Notes: generated by a model from the sequence alone, not told the origin. A stretch of DNA of 64,000 nucleotides from Rhea pennata (GCF_028389875.1 NC_084678.1:13298899-13362898), one strand, 5' to 3'; counted from the first letter of the stretch, positions 24,302 to 36,071 are shown. Numbers and translations are program-made.

Positions 24302-27300
24302 CTGAGAGAAAAGGACACAGGATTTACTGAACACTACTGAGAAAAAGCTTTAATAAAATGATTGTGGGTTTCTGTTGCCCAACATTCTGATTTTTTTGAG
24401 CATACATAAATTAAGATCTCCTTCCTAGTAGTAAATTCCTGTTAGAGTTAAATTTGCCTTTTGCCATGGAATAATTTTACTCTAGCTGCATTTAAATAGC
24501 ATGTATTTGTTTACCTTTTCACTGAGAGCAATGCTGTTTGCAACACAGGTACAGAAGGAGGCACGCACATGGATACGCTCTGTTGAAAATTAACCGACTA
24601 AGCAAGCAACACTGTTTTCCACATAGACCACTGGATGATTTGAAAAAGGGCTACCCATCACAAACCTATAAATTTAATCAACTTAAGAAGTGTCTTTCTC
24701 CTCAATCAAAGTTACAAGGTAAGTATTCACTTTAAAAGTAGTTAGACATGAGAATTATATTCTCGCGTTGTAACCTCCTCTTTATTTCAAGTACTTACAA
24801 GGAACACTGTTACAACATACTTCTTCTGGAAGAAGCTCTATGCTTTCTCACTGATAGTTCACACTATTGTCACTTACTCCGCGTTTGTGTACCAAAAGAC
24901 GCTATTTTCAAACAGCCAGCAGTCACCGAGCATACCTTCTTCACTGGTGATCACACCAGCCACCAGGACATGAATGTTGCTCTCTTGCATCTCCCTAGCT
25001 GCTGTTGTGTAAATACAGAGGAAAAGGAGCAGGACATTATATGAATTCTTTTTGCACAAACACCACACATTGTCTCAGGATCACACAGGTCAACTACAGT
25101 GACCCTTCTGCCTGGGTATTTTGAAATACATGGAAAGCACTCATGTCATAAATAACAACACTAGAGATATCTGAAAGTATTATGGAGCTAATTACACGTT
25201 AAGTGCTAGTTGTTTTTGTGTAACATTTTAATGCAAAAGCTAGCTCTTGATTGTGCATAGCCCCTACAACACAAGTATTCCAAAACTGAAGGCTATTAAA
25301 TAGTTCATGGCTGTTGCAAAAGCAGATGACAGTACTATTCTCAATTGCACAGTGAAGTCAGTATACAAATATGTAAACGATATGAGTTGCATCCACTGTT
25401 CTCAAAATAGAAGAACTAACAGTTATTTATACAATATCTGCAACTTTGTACTTCATGCAATCTTCAGGTGAGGTAATTTTGGAAAAAAATGAGAATTCAG
25501 TTTTCTGATCTGCTGTTAGGCATGTTAGAAAACTGAATAATGTAAATGTAAATGAACTGCATATAATATAATTAATAGTCAGATACTATGTTTTATTTCT
25601 AGTCATAAATAAAAAGCAGGCCTTCTGACTGACTAGTATATGCTACCGCTACCAGTAAAATGAAGAAAACATGATTTTGCTGAGAGTTTTTAGTCCTGTT
25701 TTCCTACTTTTGCTTTTGCCCCCTTTTCCTAATTGCTCTAGTTCTAACACAGAATTTAGATATATAATATTATCAGTGAAAAGCTGACATGGTCATTCTG
25801 TTGTTCAGAAAAGTAGATGCGTATCAAGTGACAGATTTCTAGCAGTATTATTTATCAATGCCATATGCCAGTGCACTTTGGAATTTTACACAGCTAAATC
25901 AGTTACTCCCTAGCCATTCCTTGACTTGCACCACCATACCTTGCTAATTTTCTTTTCCTCTTGCAAGAAGAGTCAGAGATTTGCTTGTTTGGTCTAGCAA
26001 AGTGAAGGTTAAAAAGTATAAGGCTATTGTCTGTATTCCACAGAGCCAGAGAAGAGATTACTCAGTTTAAACTGAAGGCAGAAGGACTAGTGTCAGCACA
26101 AGGAAAAACACAGTATGAGTACAAATAAATTTAATCTTGGTATTCAATTTTTAAACTACTGGAGCACAGGAGTCCTGAAATAACCTTCCATTAGAAGCCT
26201 AAGCAGTTCAGTTTCTGAAACAAGATTCTGTGTTTATGATGTGGTACGGGTTTGGGGTGTGCACTTACTAGAGGAATTTGCTGCCTGTCTGTGTTTCACT
26301 GAACAACCCTCAGCCCCCAAACATTTACTTAGTGGTATTAATGCAAATGGTGTTGATGCCATAATCATCTCAGAAGCAGAGATGATACTCCGTTGTTAGC
26401 TCATAGCAGATATGAATAGCAATTATTCTGCGAGACAGTAATGGCCAATAAAATCTCAAACATAAGGTAGTTGAGATAAAGTATCAAGTTTAAAAGAGAA
26501 ATGTACATGAAATAATAAATACATGGAAGTTAGTTAAGTGATATGATGCTTAGTAACTTCTAGCATATCAGTGGAATAAACATGACAGTAAAAGTTTCTC
26601 CAAACCTCTTTTCAATAGGAGGTTTCTTACACCAGCAAAAAGAGGCATCTTGTTCCACCTCAGACAAGCCACTTTGCAGAAGGAAGAAAGAAGAAAAGAA
26701 TAACTCAGGAATACTTTCCCATACTGAAAAACTAACCCGTGTTAAGCGAAAAGACGAAATGGATAAAAATGTAGGTATTCCACTTTAATCTGTGCCTGAC
26801 TGATTATTCCGAAAAAAATTGCTAATTACAGCTTCAATTATCCTTAGCTGTTTTAAGATTGAAGTTTTATCTACTTTTTCTGTAGCAGATTTTGTTTTAA
26901 AATGTTTTAAAAGTATTTTGGGTCTAAAATATAATGAAAACTTACTGATGTTGGAATTTGCTTATTTAAAAGAAAAGATAAACTTGTATGATTTGAAAGG
27001 GATATTTCCTATGCTTTTAGGTTCGCACTGCTGTTGGAGGTGGCAGGAGATTTAGCAGATAGCATACTGAGACAGAGTCAGTTAGGCTGAAAACAAGGAA
27101 AGGAGGATACAAATGGCCATGTAGCAGTGTAAGTGCTCAGCTACAGCTGAGCTTCATTGTGCTTCAGCTACAAATACATACTCAGCATCACAATACGGCT
27201 TCTTTAGGCCCTTCGTGGAAGCCTATGGTACTGTAGTTTCAATGCTAATGATAGCTGCACTAGGTAGATGGGCCTTAGATGCATCTACACATGCTGCAAA

Positions 27301-29142
27301 CAATGCTCTTGTATGCAGTGTCAGCGCAGCTGCTGGGAAAAGTATTCCCTGCTTATCCTGTTCTTACATTTTTCTCCAGACTTCCACCAGCAGAGTGGAA
27401 GAGCATTGGAACGGGTTGCCCAGAGAGGCTGTGGAGTCTCTGTCTCTAGAGATATTCAAAACTCATCTGGATGCGATTCTGTGCAACATGCTCTGGGTGA
27501 CCCTACTTGAGCAGGGCGGGGTTGGACTAGATCTCCAGAGGTTTCTTCCAACCTCAGCCATTCTGTGATTCTGTGAGCAGCCACACTTGGAGAAAGACGC
27601 AACTGAGCTAGACGGCTCTTAGGTTCTTATGTAGCATAAGCAGTGGTTCATTGTGTAATGTAAGCAGTACCATATTTAGGAACCTAACCCTTAAGATGTT
27701 CTTTACAAAGTAATTGTATTTCATAAATGTATCTCAGCATCTTGGATACCACCATACTGCTGGCAGACTCATCCCAAACCTTTTGCCCATATTGCATATA
27801 CATCTTTTATATATTGTTATATATGTGTTTGTGTGTGTGTGTATATATATATATATACACCACACACACACAAGTATATCTTAATAAAAATAATGTATTT
27901 TTAGGTCTTGGATAATAAGATAAGAATGCAGCTTGAAACCCCTGTCATTCGTAAATTACTAGCATGATCTGTCATCACCTAAGTAAAAAAAAAAAAAAAA
28001 AAAAAAGTCCCTATTACACCCCAAACACTCTGGGAAAACAAAAGAAGTTATCTTGTTATCTTCATCAAAAAAGGGATAAATTGCTTGTTTTGCAGTAATG
28101 AGAACAAGTGCAAATATAATCATGGTTGTATAAATAAAGGTTGATAAGCCTAATTACTCAGGTGATATGAATTATAGCAGAGGTAAATGTCTTATACTGA
28201 TAGTCACCCTAATTATTCTTTTTGCAAAGCATAGGATTGCTCTGGATTGAAAATTTTAATTGCAAACTTTTTTTCCCCTTGTAAATTCTGCAGGACATTT
28301 CTGGGCAAATCAGGGAACATACCAGAACAAAATTCTCTTTTCAGAACATTACACCTCCGTTGGAAATATCCGTGACAGCTCATTCCTTTTCATCCACAGT
28401 TAATACTGCCATGCAGCAAGTCAGCAATGACATAGAAATTTGCTGTTTAGTAACACAACCACTTGTGCTTCAGCGATCAGTTCCAGGGGAATCACAGCCA
28501 AATGTTCGGACTGGCTCAGTGGCATCATCTTTTTGGTCTTGTCCTTTTGATTTTCCAAATACAGGCACAGACAGCCAGATTGACAGCACAAGCTCAGAAA
28601 CCACTGATCCTGTTTCCTTATGTCCAGAAGCAACCCAGGGAAACATACTAAAGGTAGAGTCAGAGAGGCAAAGATTTGGTGAATTAGATATGGTGATGGA
28701 GGCCTCAGGAAGAGAGAAATGTCCAACTGAAGAAATTAGATCCTCATCTCCAGAAGAAAACTCAACTGCCAGTTCCCAACCCGGATGTTCACATACACTG
28801 GGATCAAAAGCAGAGTCTCTTCTTGAGTCAACCACAAGGGCTAACCTACCCAATATAGAATACACAGAGTGGGCAAACTTTTCTCAAAAAATCCTTCATG
28901 GAAATATGGACAAGAATGAAACCTACCTGCAGTCGGGTAACTATGGAAGGCAACATGAAACAAATACTGCTGCCTTTAAAGAGCCCTCAATTACTCTCAG
29001 GTTCCCCGAGTTCAAGACTTATTCTGCAACATCTTCCAAGACATACAAAAAGAAAGGTTTAGAGATAATGAGGAAGCAAAACAGGGTTGAATATGATGAC
29101 ACTAGCAGTGATGATGAAGATAGGCTTGTTATAGAAATATAG
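17548..29142 (+). CDS. ZNF831: ZNF831, zinc finger protein 831 (five coding exons, complete CDS)
   Basis: Joined CDS: 17548-21783, 22706-22848, 24549-24718, 26619-26770, 28294-29142. The junction phases are 0, 2, 1 and 0, and all four fit; all introns are GT-AG. The predicted protein has 1,849 residues, somewhat longer than human ZNF831 (about 1,680 from memory). It has a paired C2H2 domain (residues 151-201) very like the first finger pair of HIVEP/schnurri (ZAS) proteins, a TDSGYLSRS motif (359-367), a conserved block around [16 protein letters not shown] (458-473), a Lys-rich block with [10 protein letters not shown] (about 630-668), a basic segment across exons 2-3, and an acidic C terminus ending DRLVIEI. 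The family role is probably nuclear DNA binding and transcriptional regulation; its targets are poorly known. Identification rests on finger sequence, gene structure and the downstream neighbour EDN3. The start is the first ATG after an in-frame TAG (17530-17532), in a good Kozak context (G at -3 and +4). Confidence 0.9.
21784..22705 (+). other. ZNF831 intron between coding exons 1 and 2
   Basis: GT-AG intron of 922 bases. It has a long T-rich tract at about 22231-22275. Nothing else is recognised in it. Confidence 0.8.
22231..22275. repeat. T/C-rich tract
   Basis: TTCTTTTCTC-type pyrimidine run ending in about 20 T, inside the first ZNF831 intron after the giant exon. Confidence 0.9.
22706..22848 (+). 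CDS. ZNF831: ZNF831 coding exon 2 (residues 1413-1459 plus two bases of codon 1460)
   Basis: A 143-bp exon with acceptor TTCTCAACAG (ending 22705) and donor AAATG|GTAAGG. It is open in phase 0, matching the preceding exon, and begins [10 protein letters not shown]. It then becomes strongly basic ([28 protein letters not shown]), compatible with a nuclear localisation signal. Its last two bases, TG, join the first G of the next exon to make a Trp codon (1460). It has no in-frame ATG and is too short for a simple ORF scan, so the evidence is the splice sites plus the exact phase fit (0 in, 2 out) between its neighbours. Without it, exons 1 and 3 cannot be joined in frame. Confidence 0.85.
22849..24548 (+). 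other. ZNF831 intron between coding exons 2 and 3
   Basis: GT-AG intron of 1,700 bases, AT-rich. It holds a 13-base A run near 24045 and the 34-base T homopolymer at 24268-24301. No gene or named repeat family is recognised. Confidence 0.8.
24268..24301. repeat. 34-base T homopolymer
   Basis: An uninterrupted T run 247 bases before ZNF831 coding exon 3. Length is likely polymorphic and the assembled length uncertain. Confidence 0.95.
24549..24718 (+). CDS. ZNF831: ZNF831 coding exon 3 (residues 1461-1516)
   Basis: A 170-bp exon with acceptor TTTGCAACACAG (ending 24548) and a near-consensus donor CAAG|GTAAGT. The first base completes W1460. The following frame starts [13 protein letters not shown] and ends CLSPQSKLQ, and the last base starts codon 1517. 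Together with exon 2 it forms a basic, probably nucleic-acid-facing or nuclear-targeting segment. A 34-base T run lies about 250 bp upstream in the intron (24268-24301). I recognise no domain here; the assignment to ZNF831 rests on phase and order. Confidence 0.85.
24719..26618 (+). other. ZNF831 intron between coding exons 3 and 4
   Basis: GT-AG intron of 1,900 bases. A 98-codon + frame at 24748-25044 and its antisense counterpart have no supporting splice sites or similarity and are treated as chance. Confidence 0.78.
26619..26770 (+). CDS. ZNF831: ZNF831 coding exon 4 (residues 1518-1567)
   Basis: A 152-bp exon with acceptor CTCTTTTCAATAG (ending 26618) and donor AAAAAT|GTAGGT, a weaker site than the others. 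The first two bases, GA, complete the Gly codon started by exon 3. The frame then reads [16 protein letters not shown] and ends KRKDEMDKN in phase 0. Composition is Lys/Arg/Glu-rich with a [11 protein letters not shown] cluster. No known domain is visible. The phase match on both sides (1 in, 0 out) supports it. Confidence 0.82.
27381..27576 (+). mobile_element. CR1 LINE, truncated 3' end, in a ZNF831 intron
   Basis: The sequence shows the hallmark CR1 3' region: a frame reading [18 protein letters not shown] (the C-terminal end of CR1 ORF2), then GACTAGATCTCCAGAGGTTT, CTTCCAACCTCAGCC and a terminal ATTCTGTG-type 8-bp repeat (two copies). It is 5'-truncated, as is usual for CR1. The ORF2 end is in frame with its own consensus but unrelated to ZNF831. 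It lies in the host gene's sense orientation. Confidence 0.9.
27826..27872. repeat. (GT)n(AT)n(AC)n microsatellite
   Basis: Alternating GT, then AT, then AC dinucleotides, making the tract nearly self-complementary. It lies in the last ZNF831 intron. Confidence 0.9.
27985..28006. repeat. 22-base A homopolymer
   Basis: Uninterrupted A run in the last ZNF831 intron, 287 bases before the final exon. Confidence 0.95.
28294..29142 (+). CDS. ZNF831: ZNF831 last coding exon (residues 1568-1849, stop TAG)
   Basis: The acceptor is a T-rich tract followed by AATTCTGCAG (ending 28293). The frame is open from GAC 28294 through the stop at 29140-29142 and encodes 282 residues, starting [14 protein letters not shown]. 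The ORF extends 22 codons upstream of the first Leu codon that a start-codon scan would pick (28360), so the true exon start is the acceptor. The chain is Ser/Thr/Glu-rich and low in recognisable domains, and ends in an acidic patch ([10 protein letters not shown]) followed by RLVIEI, a well-defined tail of the kind usually conserved in this protein. Confidence 0.87.
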   Translation, partial: DISGQIREHTRTKFSFQNITPPLEISVTAHSFSSTVNTAMQQVSNDIEICCLVTQPLVLQRSVPGESQPNVRTGSVASSFWSCPFDFPNTGTDSQIDSTSSETTDPVSLCPEATQGNILKVESERQRFGELDMVMEASGREKCPTEEIRSSSPEENSTASSQPGCSHTLGSKAESLLESTTRANLPNIEYTEWANFSQKILHGNMDKNETYLQSGNYGRQHETNTAAFKEPSITLRFPEFKTYSATSSKTYKKKGLEIMRKQNRVEYDDTSSDDEDRLVIEI

Positions 29143-29520
29143 CAAATAGGCTGCTAAGGTGCTTGAATGATGGTCCATTACAGAAGGAAATGCCATAGAA
29201 ATTTGGTCTACATTTTTAAAGATCAGAAAAGCCATTCCTCAGTGCATTAGGCAGCATTCTCTTCTGAGAAGAGTCCTTTATTTCAAGGACTCAGACTTTT
29301 TTGGGAAGCTTCACCCATTTAAACGCAAATGGTAAACCTGTATTTATGAGAGGTTTCCAATATTGTTAACTCTCTTACCAGGCTTACATAAAGCCTACAA
29401 GTGGTAGCTGCTAACATTTTTATTATTAAAAGGCTATTGTGTATTTATTTACTAAAAACAATACAATACTATAGCAACAGCTTCTTCAATATTTCCTGGA
29501 TTTCCTGGAAGGGTACAGAG

Positions 29521-29548
29521 GAATTCTCCTCTGTGAATTCTCCTCTCT
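29521..29548. repeat. 14-bp tandem duplication in the ZNF831 3'UTR
   Basis: GAATTCTCCTCTGT followed by GAATTCTCCTCTCT; 13 of 14 positions agree. Confidence 0.85.
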
Positions 29549-30085
29549 TCTTTTTCATAGTCACTGCCATCTGTACTGGGCATTATACACTGGCATTAAG
29601 GGAGAGATATGTTCCCTAAGTGTCTATAATATTGGAAGAGTCTGCAAAAATGCCAGTCTTTTTCCATGTTGCACAAATGTTAATGCTTCTTTGTGACCAA
29701 TTATACAAGCATGCCTTGCTTTGTGTTTTGTCTTTATGCCAAGATCTACTCAAGTTTTTACTTCTTTAGTTCTGTTGGAAATTATGGATGTTAGCTATTA
29801 ATGTTTCCTTATAGTAAAACTTCTGACAAGGATTTTCTCATTATATTCATCAAATTGTGCTCCAAGAAATTAATCTTGAATTTTTCATTTTTATTGTAAT
29901 CTTAACTGCAGTTATGCTATTTTATCAAAAGGAAGAAACTCTATGGCATAGCTTGTTTTCTTTTCTTACCTTTTTTTTAACAAAAAGTTTTGTGCTACAA
30001 AATCTAAAATTCAGCAGTTTCTATATGAATAAACAATTAGATAAAGCTTAATTTGACCAAATATATTCACTTTCCTGATTAAAAT

Positions 30086-30091
30086 AATAAA
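30086..30091 (+). terminator. Candidate poly(A) signal of ZNF831
   Basis: Canonical AATAAA 944 bases after the ZNF831 stop, with a GT/T-rich region 20-60 bases downstream. A second AATAAA lies at 30028-30033. Which one is used cannot be decided from sequence alone. Confidence 0.4.
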
Positions 30092-32669
30092 CATTAAAAC
30101 TACTCCCCTTCTATATTGTTTTCAAGTTTTGTACATAAATTTCTACCAGTTTTTGTACTGTGAATCATACATAAGGTTTTATGGATTAATCTGCATGGGA
30201 TACTCAGAATTTCTTTTACTACTTGTATCCTACACAGGTTAGCCTAGGTAGATCTTACCTACAAAGAGATCTAGTGTATGTATAAAAAAAAGATGCTGAA
30301 ACAGCTAACAGAGGTAAAACCAAGTACTAATTCCCATGCAATTTCTGTATTTTCAGATGTATTACAAAGGGTGGTAGCTCTTGCAGTTTTGCCTCATACT
30401 TAGCCTCAAACTATGCTTGATATAGAAAACAAAGCTCACAATCAAAATAATATACCAATTCCTAATTCTAATATGGGAAAAAACTGTTAGGAAACATTTT
30501 TTAGAATACAGGATAAGCCATGAAGGGTATCTTTCCCTTTCTAAAAATGTTACAATATTTCCATTGACCATGGAATTTTCAGTAGCATTACAACAACAAC
30601 ATGTATCAAAAATGCATGGAAAACAAATCCAGCAATATTAGTTTAAAGAATTACGAATTTTTATTCTCCTGTTTCTCATTTAACAAATGCTGAAATTTTA
30701 TAGCACAGATAATAGATTAATATTCCACACATTCCCTAATTTGTTGGGTTGTGATCAGATTTAGCCTGTAGCGCAGAAATACAGTGAACTGGCCCGTTCT
30801 TTTACTATATGTTAAGATAGACTTCTTTTAACTTTGGTTTTATTTCCATACACCACAGACTGAGAGAATATGGTGAAATAACAGCTTAATTTAAGAAGTT
30901 TTGTTATTCAGAGCTCAGGAAACACGGGTATTAGTTCTGAGTTAAGAGATTAAGCATGAATGGCATTGACAATGGTGGACTGCAAGACCTGTAAATCGCG
31001 TATTTTGTAGACTGAGATACATTATCTAAAATACCATTTTGTTCAGAATGGTACAGCTGAACAAAAATGATATAGCTACAGGTTGTTTTTACATTGATTT
31101 TTCTCTTTATATTGTTAATTCTTTTGTCTTAATAAAAACAAAACTTGATCAAAATAACACAAATACTGCGCTATTTATTAAGGGTTACTTCTACAATCAA
31201 ACTGCAGTGATGCAAATCCAGGAATGTCAGAAGTCTCAGGGTATTTACTGAGTAGTGTGCAGTCCATAGGCTTTCTGCAAGCAGATCTTTTCATGTTATA
31301 GTCACATTCTTCACAAATAGGGACATGCCTAATGAGCTACAAGTTTCTGTTCCTAACTGTCGGGAGAAGCTGTCAGCAAACTAGAAAGGCCTACTGGATA
31401 GCCTATACTTAAATTCTTATATTTCATGCATAAGATACCTTGAAATATGTCTTCAAACATACAGCAGTAGTCTTAGTACATGCACTAGTATTATAGCTCA
31501 AACATTGACATTTAATGATTTTATATACACTGTAGTCATAATTACACTAAATTTCTTAGTCTACATCAAACCTTAGAAAGGGAACTAACATGTTGCTCAG
31601 GAAAGTTCTGAGACAAAATTACTAGCAAGAAAAGTGTTGATAACATCACTAATATGACAAGTTCACTAAGTTTGATATTACAAGGACAAGAAAGATCAAA
31701 GAGAAATCTCTCTTTAAATCCTTCTTACTTTGTTCAGTATACATGCTGCAAGACAAGTTGGAGACCAATGTTCTATAGAGTTATCTGAGTGCATCCCAGG
31801 TACATAGAATTTAAATAGTACCAGCTCAAAGAAGTACACTGATATTACTCTAATTTGGGAGAAAAGAGAGAAATGACGAGGGAAGGGAAGAGAGATGCCA
31901 TCATAAAAACCACAAAAAATGCCAGAGAAAAAACAGAATGGCTGAAGTGCCTCTTCAATAAATAGCAAGCAATATATATGTGCTTTACAAGGAGTAAAAC
32001 CAATCTCTGATTCCCTTAGAAAAGCCATGGGTAAATGAGAATATGAATAATAAATTCAGGCTGTAATCATTCTATTTTTTCTTATTTCACAGTGAAAGGT
32101 TCTTAAAAAGCCTCAGGTAACACTAATGGTATAAACAGGAAAAAAAAAAGGAAGTTCATTATCAAAAAAGCCAGTAATGGTAAACATATAATACTTTCAG
32201 AACACATAAAACATCTTGTTCAGATGAAATATATTCAGCTGGTTCAAATTTATAGGCTTGAAAATTGCACTGAACAGGCTCCAATAATTTGAACATCTCA
32301 TAAATAATACCGGTGTGCAAACCTTAATTATTCCACTTAACAGATTCTGCATATGTCTGACAAATTGCAGTCCATAATTGAAATTCAACTCTGCTAACTT
32401 TTCTGTTCAACCTCAAAATAAAGAAAAAAAGAAGATGCTCTACTTTTTACCAAGGAACAACCATATTTACAATCACTCCTCACTCAGAAATGTTAAGTAT
32501 CTTTAGTAAGGAAATAGTTTCAACATGGAAAAGTTACAATGAAATACATACACAAAGAGAATAACTTAAGAAAAATATTCCTTGTAGTGCTGTACCAGGC
32601 AGAGGCACAGCACCGAATTAGCATGTCCATACAGAGAAAGCAATTCTCCAAGGTCTATACCAAACAAGT

Positions 32670-32731
32670 CTTTTTCCTTCTTTCTTTCTTTTCTTTCTTT
32701 CTTTCTTTTTTTTTTCTTTTTTTTTTTTTTT
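32670..32731. repeat. (CTTT)n / T-rich microsatellite
   Basis: Imperfect CTTT repeats passing into T homopolymer, in the intergenic interval. Confidence 0.9.
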
Positions 32732-35700
32732 AATTGTGGTAAAGAAAACTGATAAAGACTGCTTGAATATCATACCTTTTCCCTAGACTCATTGGACACC
32801 AGTTGTCTAATATGAACATGAAGTCGATGATCTGACTGTGTGTTTAACAGAGCCTGATGACAAGCAGATGCTCTGCATAAAGAAAATTGGCTAAAGAGCA
32901 ACAATTTGGATCAAGACATGAAAAATCAGTGGATTTTGAAAGGCTGGTAAGATATAAGAGTTACAGCAGAATGAACTAGAGAAGACTGTAGCCAGCTGAG
33001 CTAAAATGTATTAATAGAAAGAATGCTTTGACACTCTGAAGATAGAAAATAACAGTTACAGAATATCTGGTATATTTCTACATCTACATGTATTATATAT
33101 TTTATATAATTATATACACACATAATACAACTATACAGTATAAGTAAGGTACATACATTTTGACACAGCTGTAAGTGTACTTAATGTCATTCCATTCACC
33201 TCACCTCAAAATAAAGCCCTAAAGAGATCCCTTATGTCAAGGGCCTCATTTCACATACATACCTTCTTCATCACGTACTCAGCCCCTACATCCTGCAGTG
33301 AGACTTAAATAAGAGTTTGAAGTTAGGCAAATGCTCTGGTAGTGTTTAGCTGCTAAGCTTTCTTTGCTTAAAGGGAAAAGCGAACGTGAGCATTTTCCCT
33401 GTGAGCAGTCAAAGTTTTAGAAATGTTTTCTGATGGAATCATTCGAAGTTAGAGCCGGATTCAGAATCTGCACAGAAAGCAGGAGCAAAAGGAAACAGAG
33501 CACTTACAGAGCTACACATGTCACATTGTCTCCAAAATATTGCTGGGCAGACTTTATTAAAAGGCTATACTACTGTTATCACTCTGGTATTTGCACGAAT
33601 ATCTTCATTAGTTAATCATACTAACGAAAAAGTATATGTATGGTTTCAGTTGCATTTGCTTCAGCTCTGTATCCACCTTCATTTTCAGACTCTCTGCATA
33701 TCTTTGTTATGGGCAATATAGGTGGGGGTTTTTCAATTTTTATCGGAATTTTTCTAGACCATTCCATCAAAAAAATGACAAAGTAAAATTTCAAATGCTT
33801 CAAAGTTCTGCAAAGTATCTTAAGAAAAAATTGATAGTCTTTCAGAGCTAATGGAAAATTCTAGTGTCTATTAAATCTATCTGATCCAGCTGTAAAGAAA
33901 AGCTTCGGTAAACTCCTTTCAGAAAGACAAGATAACCAACACATCAAACCAGACCAACAGCCTCCACAACAGCTACAGTCACCTCTTGCCTGTTCAAGAG
34001 TTTTCTTATTTTAAACACGTATGGATGTGTAATGAATTTGTTATGTAAAATTTTTATATAATGCTTGTGGTTAAATGATATGTTAAAATATGATTTCTAG
34101 ATAAGTTATGTAGAAATATCCTAATGTTAGACTCCAAAGAGGTGTGCAGAGAAATATTTATCTTGTGCATACTTCACAGTATTAAATACAGCAATTTCCA
34201 CAGCTGTAGCTGAAACAAAAATGGGATGGTTTTAAGTTAGGGAAGAAAGAACATTTGAACAATTTTTCCTTATTTAAGTAATCCTTGATATTTTAGCTCA
34301 GTTATACGGTGTAAAAATGCCACCTAACATTAGAGCTACAAAACAAAAATTAAAATCAGTTCCTTAAAAGCACTGATATATCTGTGGTGGTAGTTTTGGC
34401 AGTATCAATAAAGAAGTAGCAACTCCAGCATAATCTTTTTAGCCATGCTAACCTTTAAAAGGTAAGGTCTGAATCACACACATCAATGACTGAAAAATGT
34501 CATCAATGTTCTTGGTGTAAGCTATGGAATTAGAGGGGTTTGCATATCCAAATCCAATTGGCCATGTGGCAAACAGTGTATTTTGGCTTTCTTGAATATG
34601 CTATATTCACAGAAGAGCATACAAGGCTATCCTGGCAAATTATTCTCAAGTTTTACATAGCAAAAACATCAGTCATGCACTGATATATTTAATTATTTTG
34701 CAAATGCAGCTGAACATCAAAGCCACATGGGGGCACCAGGCACAGAGAAAAATCTGTGCCTCTATCCTTCAAAGTTAGCTGTATTTCTGATGGGTCATTG
34801 CTTTGCTATAAACAAATTTGAAATTCCTTGGCACATCAATGCATCTCATCATGTTTTTTCTCCTTCTGTGTATATCTGCAGTGTAGATCTGGTTTTGTAT
34901 GTTGCCTGTGCTTTATTTACACAACTGAATTTGTTCCCATTCATTAGTGTTTATATTATAGTCATTATCATGTACTTAAGTAGCTTTGCTAAACCATTAA
35001 TTTTACCTTAAGGTTTCGTGTGGGACTATGGCTACAGATCAAGAGTCCTGGCCTACATTTGTTCATTTACCATTAGCATTCCACAAAAGCCATGTGGCTG
35101 AAAAGGTCATCATAACCTTTTTTTTTTTTAGACTATAAAATACTGTCAGATTTTAATAGTATATTTGAAGTGTCTTGATATAACTGGATAGACGTCATGT
35201 AGAAGCACATCAGGTAAAAATTTCATCTTCCAGGGAACTGTAATGTTAGCACATTTTTGTTTTTAGTTATTCTGTTAAGTTTAAGCAGCAATATAAAATA
35301 TAAATATATGGTTTTCTTTCTCTCAGTTTAAGTCAATGCACCTGTCGACTGCTCACAACTGCCTAGGTATATTCTGTATTTACTTAATGTTTAAATTTAG
35401 AACAACTCCAAGAACCAGTTAAACAAAGAATGAACTTGCTTGGACATTTGCGGGTGCTTTGCAAGGCAGTCCAAAGGGATTCTTGTGACTATTCTGGCTT
35501 TAAAAGACATTATATACACCTCATTATCAGTCTCTAATAATTGTTATGGTTTAAAAAAAAAAGCCCTCCAAAAACCAACAAGATGATTCTAATTAAGTCA
35601 ATAAATTATTCTGAAATCCAGGTTCTTTAACATTGCAAGTTTGTGTATATACATTTGTAGCATCCTTTTTTTCCCAGTTACTGAAAAATGAACAATTGTT

Positions 35701-36071
35701 TAATGCTCCTTTAAGTACCACACTGGAGTTATTAATGCAGTATTTACTTAATACAGCAATGACTGGAAGTGTTTCAGAATCTAAACAAGTTCAGATACAT
35801 TAAAGTCTGATTCTTTTTAAAGATTATTCTGCCATTAACAAAATGAACAATTGGATGAGAGCCATAAGAGTGTTGTTTTGTTTCATAACCTACTGTGGTC
35901 TTGTTTTTCAGCTGTCTTAAATGCTACTTAGGTTCAGTAGTACTGGTGATGAGGTCAATCGTTCTATACAAATGTTGAAAGCTAAACCTTTCTGGAGTCA
36001 GGCTTCAGTGTATCTTTCTGAATGACACTTAAGCACTGCAAAGAAAAGCCTCTTACACAGGATAGATGCAT

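Larger units (their letters stand above)
26771..28293 (+). other. ZNF831 intron between coding exons 4 and 5
   Basis: GT-AG intron of 1,523 bases. It carries a sense-oriented CR1 3' end (27381-27576), a self-complementary dinucleotide microsatellite (27826-27872) and a 22-base A run (27985-28006). Confidence 0.8.
29143..30110 (+). other. ZNF831: Probable ZNF831 3'UTR
   Basis: About 0.97 kb of AT-rich sequence follows the stop codon with no splice-supported coding. Candidate AATAAA signals are at 30028-30033 and 30086-30091. The second is followed by a T/GT-rich stretch (about 30113-30150) that could serve as a downstream element. The end is an estimate; a further AATAAA near 31130 could be an alternative signal. 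It includes a 14-bp direct tandem repeat at 29521-29548. Confidence 0.5.

Noticed and set aside
24748-25044. 98-codon ORF just after ZNF831 exon 3
   Set aside because: It follows a near-consensus splice donor, has no similarity to known proteins, and is not needed for the phase-consistent gene model.
27215-27568. 117-codon ORF taken as a gene
   Set aside because: Its C-terminal half is the end of a 5'-truncated CR1 ORF2; it is a transposon fragment inside a ZNF831 intron.
34727-35011. 94-codon hydrophobic ORF in the intergenic interval
   Set aside because: T-rich sequence gives hydrophobic translations by chance; no signal, splice or family evidence supports a gene.
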